From positions 1 through 64,000 of the forward strand of contig PSQJ01000004.1 of the NCBI GenBank assembly GCA_003045065.1: a stretch of DNA of 64,000 nt, written 5' to 3'. The position numbers and the translations under genes were made by a program. Origin of the DNA: Candidatus Liberibacter europaeus (lineage in GTDB: Bacteria; Pseudomonadota; Alphaproteobacteria; Rhizobiales; Rhizobiaceae). Shown here in pieces: positions 1 to 9,634 of this stretch (position 1 is the stretch's first letter; the number at the start of each line of letters is the position of its first letter). The notes beneath the pieces are model-generated. The model did not search any database. It was not told where the DNA came from and saw only the letters and a program-made list of their open reading frames with translations.

Positions 1-560
1 CCGCCTCCTCTTTTTAATTCTCATACCTCTATCGCAAAACCAATAACCAACAATACAAACAACAAGTTCCTGTTCAAAATATCCAAGAACGATATTAAAT
101 AATTCAATAGAGATACCGTCTTGAATTATATCTGATGTCAATATGACTATTTTAAACCCACTGAATCGTTATTAAAGGTCATATAAGAGAACCCAAACCT
201 TCTATCCACTTAATTCCACTTTTTACACTTTGATCCTTAGTTGCCTCTATAAGTGCCTAAAGTATCAGCATTTATAGTATCACTTTCAATCTTGGTATTT
301 CCCTATATCTTAGCTAGTTCAATACGCTGACGCTCAACTTTTAAGGAAAAATTTTGTAATTCTGCCTCATGTCTATGGTCTTCTTTGTTATTCAGATACT
401 TCATATAACCAACAACACCCTCAGAAAGACAACTAAGCAATCCTCCTGATAAAAACGATGTAATCATTTTTTAAGCCATACTTTATCTTAATATATTAGC
501 GCCAACCGCACTCCAAAGGTCTTAATAAACGAAATAAGACCTTTTGTCTTGTTAAGAATA
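1..560 (-). pseudogene. decayed copy of GTA-type 3TM holin gene and its upstream flank
   Basis: Same sequence blocks as the intact holin at 25531-26007, e.g. ...cctgataaaaacgatgtaatcattttttaagccatactttat and tagcgccaaccgcactccaaaggtcttaataaacgaaataagacctt (also at 26070-26115). No long ORF remains. Confidence 0.7.
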
Positions 561-1382
561 CGGGATAATCTTGCTAATGCCTTTCTGTTGTTCTATCTCC
601 TGCTTTTCAAAAATATTGCAATTAGTGATAAGACAATCTTGTTTAGCATTTGATTTATCACAGAATTCCATTCACTCTTCTCTTGTAATATACTGCTCTT
701 GCTTTTTAGCTGTTATTCAATGACCTCTTTAAAAGGTTATAACTCTTGGATTATTTTATCCATAATTTATAATCTCTTCTATAACTCAGATATTTTAGAA
801 GATGAAGAAGCAACACTGGTTTTAGTAGATGTAATATCACCTTATAATATCGAAAAACCTCCAACCAAGATGGCAGATAGTGACATTGTACTACTTCTAA
901 TCAAACCAAGGAATGCGGGAATTAACCGTCTAGCCATTTCATCGAAAATAATTTAATCACTACCATCAATGAACTTATCGCTGTTAGCTTATTATAGCTA
1001 CTTTAGGATACAAACATAGATAAGACTATAAATATCTATATTCAATCGTTCCAATACGCAGATTTCGTCACTTGTATATAAGTAATTTAAATAGATTGAA
1101 AAACAAAAAAGTTCATGATTTTATTGAATTGTATTTCTTTAACCATTGTTATTACAGGAATAAATCAAACTTCCGTTATTTATAAAATAAAGACTATCAA
1201 ATACTGGTTAATTACATATAAAAATTCAGTACCAAAGTGTTATTACTCTTTAGATAATAAATTACCTATCTTCTTTGCATAATTTTTGCTTAGATATAAT
1301 CTTATTAGTAATTTTATCTATGGACAAATGCAGAAAAAATAGGCTATCTTGTCATACCTACTTGGATATAACTACTATTCGT

Positions 1383-1458
<76 letters not shown>

Positions 1459-1847
1459 GTTTTTTTGAACTAAGTGGCTACAAAACACCATTTTATAGCT
1501 CTATGTATATTGTTGAATCAAATTTATATGTAATGTGTGTATATTGAACTTAATAAGTCTCATCCGATTAATATTCATTTTTTTTTGATGTTCACAAAAC
1601 AAATTTTCAGATAATAGATACTAATTGTTGATTTTAAACATCAAGTAGATAAAAGACCTTAATTATCTGCACAACCATATCAGGAAAGGTAATAGTTTCA
1701 CTAATTTTCGGTTATATAATAAATTAAAACGTTATTAGAAAGCGATATGGATTACTGCAATCTATTATATAATAATTACCATATACGACGGCATATTGTG
1801 CTTATACCAAGAGGTATGTTTTTAATAAAATACAACAATAAAATTAA

Positions 1848-3002
1848 TTATATATCACGTAAAAACAGTGATTTGCGCATAACTTGATGACGAAGGGGAA
1901 TAATTCTATTTAATATTTTAAATGTTCCTGCGCGTAGAATTGGTAGAAATGGATATTTGGTGAATAATGATCGATTAAATAAATCTGTGCCAACTACTCT
2001 CCTGATTATATCTCCACGACGCATAAAATGAAAATAATTCCCTATATGTTTAAAAGAAGTTTTATTTTTCTGAATTAAATCCAATAAAACTATAATATCT
2101 CGTATTGATAAATTAAGTCCCTGTGCACATATTGGAGGAAGAGAGTGTGCAGCCTCTCCAATAAGAATAGTTTGATCTTTACCAAAACGATGCGATATCA
2201 TTCCTGATAAAGGAAAACTTTGAATTTCTGTGATAATTTCAATATGACCAAGAATAGAATGCATATACTTTTCTATCCCATGAGATACTTCTTCCAATGA
2301 CAGTTTCATATAAAACTCAGCTTCTTTAGGATCCATTATCCATACAAGGCTAGAACAATTATCATTTAGTGGAACTTGAGTCACAGGTCCTGGAAACCTA
2401 TGAAATTCTGTGCATAAACCATTGTGTGGAATAGAATGCTTAAAATTTAGAACAATCGCAGTCTGTGGATAAGCCCATTTTTTTTCACCAAAACCAAGTT
2501 TTTGGCGAACCTGAGAATTTCGTCCATCACTTCCCACCAATAATTCACCGCTAATTTTCTGTCCTGTAGAAAGTGTAATGGTGACCACTGTTTCATCTAC
2601 TTGCATATCAGTAGCTAAATCGTCAAAACAGTGCACAAGAGAGTTTTGATATATTTCCTTTTTAAGGATATCCATCAAAACATGATTGGGAAAATTATAA
2701 CCAAATACATCTAAACCAATTTCATCAGATCTAAAAATAGCATCGGGAGATGTTATAAAACCGTCTGTAATATCAATAAGTTTTATAGCAGATACAGGAG
2801 TGGCAACATGATTAATCGAATCCCATAAACCCATATCTTTTAAAAAACAAATACCTTCATCCATAAGCATAGTTGTTCTAAAATCTTTAAAATCAGACGA
2901 AGGAGAAACAAGTGCCGTGGAAAAACCTTGTTTAGCAACTCCAAGAGCAAAAACAGAGCCTACAAGACCACTTCCTACAACAATAACATCAAAATGATTC
3001 AT
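1848..3002 (-). CDS. UbiH/UbiF/VisC/COQ6-family FAD-dependent hydroxylase
   Basis: N-terminal FAD motif DVIVVGSGLVGS, GSDGRNSQVRQ and LIGEAAHSLPPICAQGLNLSIRD motifs. Start placed at MNHFDV, inside the supplied ORF 1848-3023. Confidence 0.85.
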   Translation of the reverse strand: MNHFDVIVVGSGLVGSVFALGVAKQGFSTALVSPSSDFKDFRTTMLMDEGICFLKDMGLWDSINHVATPVSAIKLIDITDGFITSPDAIFRSDEIGLDVFGYNFPNHVLMDILKKEIYQNSLVHCFDDLATDMQVDETVVTITLSTGQKISGELLVGSDGRNSQVRQKLGFGEKKWAYPQTAIVLNFKHSIPHNGLCTEFHRFPGPVTQVPLNDNCSSLVWIMDPKEAEFYMKLSLEEVSHGIEKYMHSILGHIEIITEIQSFPLSGMISHRFGKDQTILIGEAAHSLPPICAQGLNLSIRDIIVLLDLIQKNKTSFKHIGNYFHFMRRGDIIRRVVGTDLFNRSLFTKYPFLPILRAGTFKILNRIIPLRHQVMRKSLFLRDI

Positions 3003-3223
3003 TTCAGATAAACCTTTACTCAATTATATATTGACTAAGAAATATATATACATATTTTAAAGTTGGTATATCTCGTCAATATCGTAGTTCACACCATTGA
3101 ACAAATATTATTTTGCTTGATAATATATCACAAAATACATTGTTTAGTATAAATTTAGCCTTTCACAAAAATTATAAATATGGTATCAAGTTTGCATGAG
3201 GATAATATTGGAAAAAGTCCCAC

Positions 3224-3958
3224 ATGATGGGTAAAATTAATTATAAGAACTTTACAATTGAACGCATTCGGGCGTTTTCTGTGCATATGCTTACAGCATC
3301 TGGATCATTTTTTGCTTTCCTCGGGGTTGCGGCTGCATCGCAATATCGATTTGTAGATATGTTTTGGTGGATTGGATTAACTCTTATTATAGATGGATTT
3401 GATGGTCCTATAGCGAGAAAAGTCCGCGTCAAAGAAGTATTGCCTAATTGGTCGGGAGATACTCTTGATAACATAGTGGATTATCTGACGTATGTTATTC
3501 TTCCTGCATTTGCGTTGTACCAGAGCGACTTACTTGGTAGTACTTGGTCATCTCTTGCAGCTGGAATGATTGTTGTTTCGAGTGCTATTTATTATGCATA
3601 TACTAATATAAAAACGGAAGAACATTTTTTTTCTGGTTTTCCTGTAGTATGGAATATGGTTATTTTTTTTCTTTTTGTGATGAAATCTAGTACCATTGTT
3701 TCAATGATAATCATCATCACATCAGTTATCCTTACCTTTTCACCTATAAATTTTTTACATCCTATAAGAGTTGTGCAGTTACGACCACTCAATATTATTG
3801 TTTTCTGTGGTTGGTGTTGTTTAAGTATTTATGCTTTAATTCTAAACTTCCAGGTTCCTCTATGGTTTAATATTGTTTTTATCTTATGTGGTATTTATCT
3901 ATATAGTATAGGTGCGATATTACAATTATGGACTAGTTTAAAAAAAATAAGAGTTTAA
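3224..3958 (+). CDS. pcs: phosphatidylcholine synthase (CDP-alcohol phosphatidyltransferase family)
   Basis: CDP-alcohol phosphotransferase-type motif DGFDGPIARKVRVKEVLPNWSGDTLDNIVDY; polytopic membrane protein; resembles rhizobial Pcs. Confidence 0.85.
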   Translation: MMGKINYKNFTIERIRAFSVHMLTASGSFFAFLGVAAASQYRFVDMFWWIGLTLIIDGFDGPIARKVRVKEVLPNWSGDTLDNIVDYLTYVILPAFALYQSDLLGSTWSSLAAGMIVVSSAIYYAYTNIKTEEHFFSGFPVVWNMVIFFLFVMKSSTIVSMIIIITSVILTFSPINFLHPIRVVQLRPLNIIVFCGWCCLSIYALILNFQVPLWFNIVFILCGIYLYSIGAILQLWTSLKKIRV

Positions 3959-4048
3959 TGATTGATCAGATTATTAAGTAAAAAGTGAATTTACATTTTC
4001 TGTAATATGTGTATTCACTAAGATTGAGCTTGAGACTTTATTTTAATC

Positions 4049-4455
4049 CTGTAACAACAATTCCGCCTCAACTTCTCGTCTTGCAACTAATCCCTTTAAT
4101 CTTTTCCCACCAGCAAATGCCCACTTTTTACATTCTTGAGAAGCGTTAGTCCAATCTTCGTTATCAACACATTTACGTAATGTACTAAACTTATATTGTC
4201 CTATACCTAGATTAAAAACAAAATCTCCAATTGCTGATATACGATTTTCATTTGTATTAAGTAGGATTTGGAAAGTGTTAAACACCTGATTCAGAACTTT
4301 AGAAACATTGAGTATAAGTAAATCATCCGCTCAATCTTTTGATATCTGCATATTCTCACAAACATCAAATCCAGTATTGGCCATAGCCTATACTCCTAAC
4401 AACCGCAGGATATCTATATGGTTTTAGTCTTAAGCCCTCAAAATGTTTAATTAAG
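4049..4455 (-). pseudogene. phage GH24 lysozyme (endolysin) remnant, copy A
   Basis: C-terminal part IGDFVFNLGIGQYKFSTLRKCVDNEDWTNASQECKKWAFAGGKRLKGLVARREVEAELLL. The N-terminal part (HFEGLRLKPYRYPAVVRSIGYG) is readable upstream but separated by stop and frameshift. Confidence 0.8.
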
Positions 4456-4577
4456 TCAACTAAAAGTTGTGTCATTATATTGACTCCTGCAATCTTAGAT
4501 GTTTACTTATATAAGGTTGCATGTAATTTGATTAAAATATGAGTAACGCTAACGCATATCAAGGAGAGGGGGGGGAA

Positions 4578-4640
4578 ATGAATATCCAAAAACTAGGTTT
4601 AGTTTCTACAGCGATTCGTAGAGTTATATTTTTAAGATGA
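4578..4640 (+). CDS. putative 20-aa leader peptide MNIQKLGLVSTAIRRVIFLR, translationally coupled to the methyltransferase
   Basis: Strong SD aaggagagg directly upstream. Its TGA (4638-4640) overlaps the ATG (4637-4639) of the methyltransferase as ATGA. Confidence 0.45.
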   Translation: MNIQKLGLVSTAIRRVIFLR

Positions 4641-5627
4641 ATAAACGACTAAATAGTACTTTGGGACAAGCTAGAAAGAACAAAAAAGATGAATATTATA
4701 CTCAACTATCAGACATTGAAAAAGAATTAGTACATTACGCAAACCATTTTAAAGATAAAGTTGTTTATTGTAATTGTGATGATCCGAGAGTAAGTAATTT
4801 TTTTCACTATTTTTCTTATAATTTTAAAAAACTTAGCTTAAAAAAGCTTGTAACGACATGTTATAAACACAGAAATATTGACCTTTTTAACCAAGGGGAA
4901 GACGAAAAAGCTGGATATTTGATTTACGAAGGAGACAATAACAACGTTCCCTTGCTTGAAAGTATTCAAATGAAGCCACTAGAAAGTGATGGTGATTTTA
5001 GAAATGATGATTGTATTAATCTGCTAAAAAAAGCAGATATATTTGTTACCAACCCTCCATTTTCTTTGTTCCGTGAATACATTTCTCAGTTATTTGAGTA
5101 TGAAAAGAAATTTCTGATTATGGGAGATCAGAATGCCATAACTTATAAAGAAGTGTGCTCATTAATTAAAGAGAACAAATTGTGGACTGGTATTACGAAT
5201 GGTGGAACTAAATGGTTTGAAGTCCCGATGAATTATGATATAAAAACTATCCCGTATAAAAATGAACAATGGAAGAAAATATTTTAGTAAAGGCAGTGTT
5301 TACTGGTTTACTAACTTAGATATAGCTAAACGTCATGAAGATATAATCTTGTATAAAGAATACCTTAATAACGAGTGTGAATATCCGTTTTATGATAATT
5401 ATCATGCCATTAATATAGATAAATGCACAGATATACCAAAAGATTATGATGGGGCAATGGGTGTGCCTATTACTTTTTTCGATAAATACAATCCAAGCCA
5501 ATTTGAAATAATTGATCTTGATTGTAATTTAATTAAAAAAAATACTGGTAAATATAGTCGTTTTCGCATTAATAACCAAGAAAAATATGCTCGCATTATA
5601 ATAAAAAACAAAAAAATAGTGTCATAG
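4637..5627 (+). pseudogene. EcoRI-family adenine-specific DNA methyltransferase, frameshifted (ORFs 4637-5287 and 5262-5627)
   Basis: KDEYYTQLSDIEKEL, VVYCNCDDPRVSNFF, NPPFSLFREY and MGVPITFFDKYNPSQFEI resemble M.EcoRI. The two frames join at about 5265-5270; combined length is close to M.EcoRI. Confidence 0.85.
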
Positions 5628-5628
5628 A

Positions 5629-6729
5629 ATGCAAATAAAACTCAAAAAAATTACTATCAGAGATCTTGTTGATAGCTATACGGATAATAAGGAAGAAGGG
5701 CTTCTTGGTTATGGGAAGAAATTAGATATACGTCCACCGTATCAACGTGAATTCATCTATAAAGATGAACAACGTGATGCCGTTATTGATACTATTATAA
5801 ATAGTTTTCCTCTTAATATAATGTATTGGGCAAAAAAAGAAGGTGATACATTCGAACTTATGGATGGTCAACAACGTACTATTGCTATTTGTCAATATGT
5901 TAATGGTGATTTTTCTTATAAATATCTTTTTTTCTGTAATCAACAAAAGGACATACAAGAAAAGATCTTAAATTATAAATTGATGATTTATATATGTGAG
6001 GGTACAGATTCTGAAAAGTTAAAATGGTTCAAGACAATCAATATCGCAGGAGTAAAACTTACGGATCAGGAATTGCGTAATGCAATTTATTCTGGCAATT
6101 GGGTAACTGAAGCAAAACGTTATTTTAGTAAAAGAGACTGTGTGACTCATAAACAAGGTGGTCTTTATTTAAATGGCTCACCTATTCGCCAAGATTATCT
6201 GGAGACCGTAATACGGTGGATTAGTGATGATGGAAAAATTGAAGATTATATGGCAAAACATCAACATCATCTTACTGCATCACCTTTATGGGAATATTTT
6301 GATCAAGTAATTAAGTGGGTACGAGGTACATTTACTACATATAGAAAAGAAATGAAAGGTGTTGAGTGGGGGCTGTTATATAACCAATTTAAGAATAAAC
6401 AATTTAGCCAAGAAGAAATAGAAAATGAAACAAAAAAACTACTTTTAGACGATGATGTTACAAAAAACAAGGGAATTTACCAATATATCTTAACTAGAGA
6501 AAAAAAGTATTTAAATATTCGTTCTTTTACAGAAAATCAAAGAACAAAAGCTTACGAAAAACAAGAAGGAATCTGCTCTATATGCAAAAAAGAATTCCAT
6601 CTAGACCAGATGGAAGCAGATCACATCACACCTTGGAACGCAGGAGAGGAGGTCGGACATCTATTGAGAACTGCCAAATGCTTTGTAAAAAATGTAATAG
6701 GCATAAATCTGGAAAATAATTATATTTAA
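5629..6729 (+). pseudogene. DUF262 domain + C-terminal HNH endonuclease protein (restriction/defence-like), frameshifted in the HNH motif
   Basis: DUF262 motifs RPPYQREFIYKDEQRDAVIDTI and ELMDGQQRT; HNH start CSICKKEF...EADHITPW. The HNH remainder GRTSIENCQMLCKKCNRHKSGK* is in another frame at 6651-6719. Confidence 0.8.
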
Positions 6730-6739
6730 TCAAACCATT

Positions 6740-7181
6740 CTGATGCTATTTCCCACCTCATCCCCTCTTCTTCTGAACAATTTTATCAGTATACCAAAAA
6801 CCAAGAATACAAGCGATTATTTCCTGTGTGAAAGGGGCAAGTATTGTGGTTATAACACCCCCCTTTCACTAGGTTAAACACCAATAGCGGATAAACAATA
6901 ATCCAAAAAAGAGTTGTTAATGGTCTGACCAAAGAGTTTAACCCATCAATCTACTTAACACCGCTTTTTGCATTTTGGGCTTAGTTTTATTGGCTTATCT
7001 ATTTTAAGTTCTTCAATCTTGTTTTTAATCTCAACGAGTTCAAGTTGAGTAGCACTATCAATTTGGGTATGTTCAAGTTTCATCTTGTTATATTTGATAG
7101 ATCTTTTTTGTATTAGATGTTCGGATATAACATTTATTATTTTATCAAAATTTTATGGGATGAAACGTAATAAAAACAATA
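6740..7181 (-). pseudogene. decayed holin copy B
   Basis: Aligns by eye with 25531-25970: attttatcagtataccaaaaaccaag, aataatccaaaaaagagttgttaatggtctgaccaaagagtt, agtagcactatcaatttgg. Confidence 0.8.
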
Positions 7182-7194
7182 ATACCTATGTTAT

Positions 7195-7268
7195 TGGCTG
7201 GGGCGCCTGGATTCGAACCAGGGATCGCGGTACCAAAAACCACTGCCTTGCCTCTTGGCTACGCCCCA
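7195..7268 (-). tRNA. tRNA-Gln (anticodon TTG)
   Basis: Reverse complement TGGGGCGTAGCCAAGAGGCAAGGCAGTGGTTTTTGGTACCGCGATCCCTGGTTCGAATCCAGGCGCCCCAGCCA. Confidence 0.93.
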
Positions 7269-7577
7269 ATAGATACATAGTTAATCTGTTTGACAAATAA
7301 TATCATTTAAAAACATTAGTTTTTCACATTTTTATATATACTATATTAATACAACGATCAAAGGTTTTTGATCTAATATATAATCATATATAGCAATAGT
7401 TTTTTAAATTATTTACATTTTATGCTATTAATGATCTTAATCATGAATAAATGGAACTTTTCATTGTTTTTCCTCAAGATAAATTGTCTACTACTCTAAT
7501 TGTTAAATTAATTGAAGCAAAGTTTTAAAAAATTATCAAATTAAATTATAGGATCATAATATAAAAAACCAATTTTA

Positions 7578-9563
7578 TTAAGGAAAACTAATACCATTGA
7601 CTCTTCCAGACATTTTTCCAAATCCTTCTATCATTGCTGCTTGATGTTCAATTTTATTAATCTGAATATGAATGTCATGCAGTATAGACATAAGAATATT
7701 TGTCTTCTTTTCTTCGCCCTGTTCAGTCATTTCTGCAATTTTATTTTCAATATCTTCTTTTTGTCGAGATAATAATCGTGAGCGTTTGTACAATTTTAAA
7801 GCTTGTTTATAGCCTTCACGAACATCTATAATATTTGCTGTAGCCGTTGCGCTCCAAAGTCCTGCATCACGAATTTGTTTGTCAAGCTTTATCAACAACT
7901 CACCAAAACCACGATTACAAAGTTTGCGATGTATTTCTTCTCGTGAAAATTCTTTTGACATAATAAATTCGCTAAATAATACAGTCCACATTTTTTGTAG
8001 TTCAATATTATCATAGCTAATGTCAATTAAATTTTGATATTCTTCTTGTATTAGTTGTGGGTGATGAATAAGAGTCAATAACAAAGTAGCTTCCCGCAAA
8101 GATGGCTTTTGGGATAGTTTTCCTGTCACAAGAGACGACTGCATTAATCGTTTTGAAGGTCTACTTTTATCTTTATATTTCGAATTTTGCTTCCAATATT
8201 TACCATATGAATAATCAAATAATTGGTTCTGTCTAAAAAACTTAGTAAGACGATATTGTATCTCTTGGGAATAATAGTAACGCAATTTTTTGTCTGGAAT
8301 GAGATCAATAGATTTTTTAAAACGCATTTCTAGTTCAGCGCGCGCATCGGGTGTTTCAAAACAATTACATTCTGTTTCACGCTTCCACAATAAATCTACT
8401 AAAGATAGCGATTCTATGATGAGCTTCTCAAAAGAATTTTTACCATGACGAAGAACAAATCTATCAGGATCATCACCATCCGGCAATAAAATAAAATTTA
8501 CACTTTTCCCAAGAATTAAATTAGCCAATACAATATCAATTACTTTATAAGTAGCACGCAAACCAGGATCATCGCCATCAAAACACACAACTACACGAGA
8601 AGATAATCTCCATAGAAGCTTCAATTGATTATCTGTCAAAGCTGTGCCAAGAGATGAAACAACATTTTGTATACCAGCTTGATGTAAAGAAATAACATCC
8701 ATATAGCCTTCAACGATTACAACTGTAGAAGAATTATTTCTTTTAGCATCATCTCCTATCAATCTGCGACGATTATTTAACACTCTAAAAAAATTATATA
8801 AATTCTTACCTTTATGAAAGAAAATAGTTTCTGGTGAATTCATGTATTTGATATTGTCCGCTTTTGAAATAGAGCGTCCTCCAAAGCCAATAACTTGTCC
8901 CCTAGAAGACAAAATAGGAAAAATAATCCTATCGCGGAATCTATCGTATGGAGTGGAAATATTTTCCCCTTGAACTATAAGACCTACTTTAGCAGTTTGT
9001 TCTTGAGAAATACCTTTTCCACGGAGATATTCTCCTAAAGCTTGCCGACTATTTGGAGCATATCCTAATCTAAATGTCTTTATAGAACTATCATTTATAC
9101 CACGTTCATCCAAATAATAACGCAAACGACCATAATTATATTTTTTTAAAGATTCTTGGAAAAACTGAGTGGCTATTTCTATAATATCAATTAGACTAGA
9201 ACGCTCTATTTCTTTTTTTGCTAAATTATGATCATAAATAGGCAATGGAATCCCTGCTATATCAGCTAATTTTTCCACTGATTCAATAAAAGATAATCCA
9301 AGTAATGAAGATAAAAAAGCAAGATGATCACCATTTGCATGGCAACTAAAACAGTAATATAACCCTTTTTGATTATCACAGTGAAAACTAGGAGTTTTTT
9401 CTTCATGAAAAGGACAACATGTCCAATAATCACCCTTTGAGTAATTTGTCTTTTTTCTATCCCAATTAACGTACTGGCCAATCAAATCGGAAATAGAAAT
9501 ACGAGTAAGAAGATCTTTTATAAAATCATTAGTATAGTGGAGCATAACCATATCCAATTTCAT
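7578..9563 (-). CDS. dnaG: DNA primase
   Basis: Zinc-binding CPFHEEKTPSFHCDNQKGLYYCFSC, toprim VVIVEGYMDVISLHQAG and VVCFDGDDPG. Confidence 0.97.
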   Translation of the reverse strand: MKLDMVMLHYTNDFIKDLLTRISISDLIGQYVNWDRKKTNYSKGDYWTCCPFHEEKTPSFHCDNQKGLYYCFSCHANGDHLAFLSSLLGLSFIESVEKLADIAGIPLPIYDHNLAKKEIERSSLIDIIEIATQFFQESLKKYNYGRLRYYLDERGINDSSIKTFRLGYAPNSRQALGEYLRGKGISQEQTAKVGLIVQGENISTPYDRFRDRIIFPILSSRGQVIGFGGRSISKADNIKYMNSPETIFFHKGKNLYNFFRVLNNRRRLIGDDAKRNNSSTVVIVEGYMDVISLHQAGIQNVVSSLGTALTDNQLKLLWRLSSRVVVCFDGDDPGLRATYKVIDIVLANLILGKSVNFILLPDGDDPDRFVLRHGKNSFEKLIIESLSLVDLLWKRETECNCFETPDARAELEMRFKKSIDLIPDKKLRYYYSQEIQYRLTKFFRQNQLFDYSYGKYWKQNSKYKDKSRPSKRLMQSSLVTGKLSQKPSLREATLLLTLIHHPQLIQEEYQNLIDISYDNIELQKMWTVLFSEFIMSKEFSREEIHRKLCNRGFGELLIKLDKQIRDAGLWSATATANIIDVREGYKQALKLYKRSRLLSRQKEDIENKIAEMTEQGEEKKTNILMSILHDIHIQINKIEHQAAMIEGFGKMSGRVNGISFP

Positions 9564-9634
9564 AGAATGAGTTGCAGCTTATTCTATTATAAATCATGAA
9601 AATAGTATCAAAAATAATTTCATTAATTTAACAC

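Noticed and set aside
699-956. 85-aa ORF
   Set aside because: Lies in decayed phage sequence, no start signal or family recognised; not called as a gene.
3241-3474. Antisense ORFs inside core genes (e.g. 3241-3474, 11508-11816, 22713-23564, 39963-40352)
   Set aside because: Fully opposite to well supported genes, no recognisable domains or RBS; expected by chance in this composition.
5262-5290. Programmed ribosomal frameshift in the methyltransferase
   Set aside because: No slippery heptamer or downstream structure noticed, and the partner gene is also frameshifted, so simple decay/indel is more likely.
7085-7300. 71-aa ORF
   Set aside because: Overlaps holin remnant and the tRNA-Gln gene; spurious.
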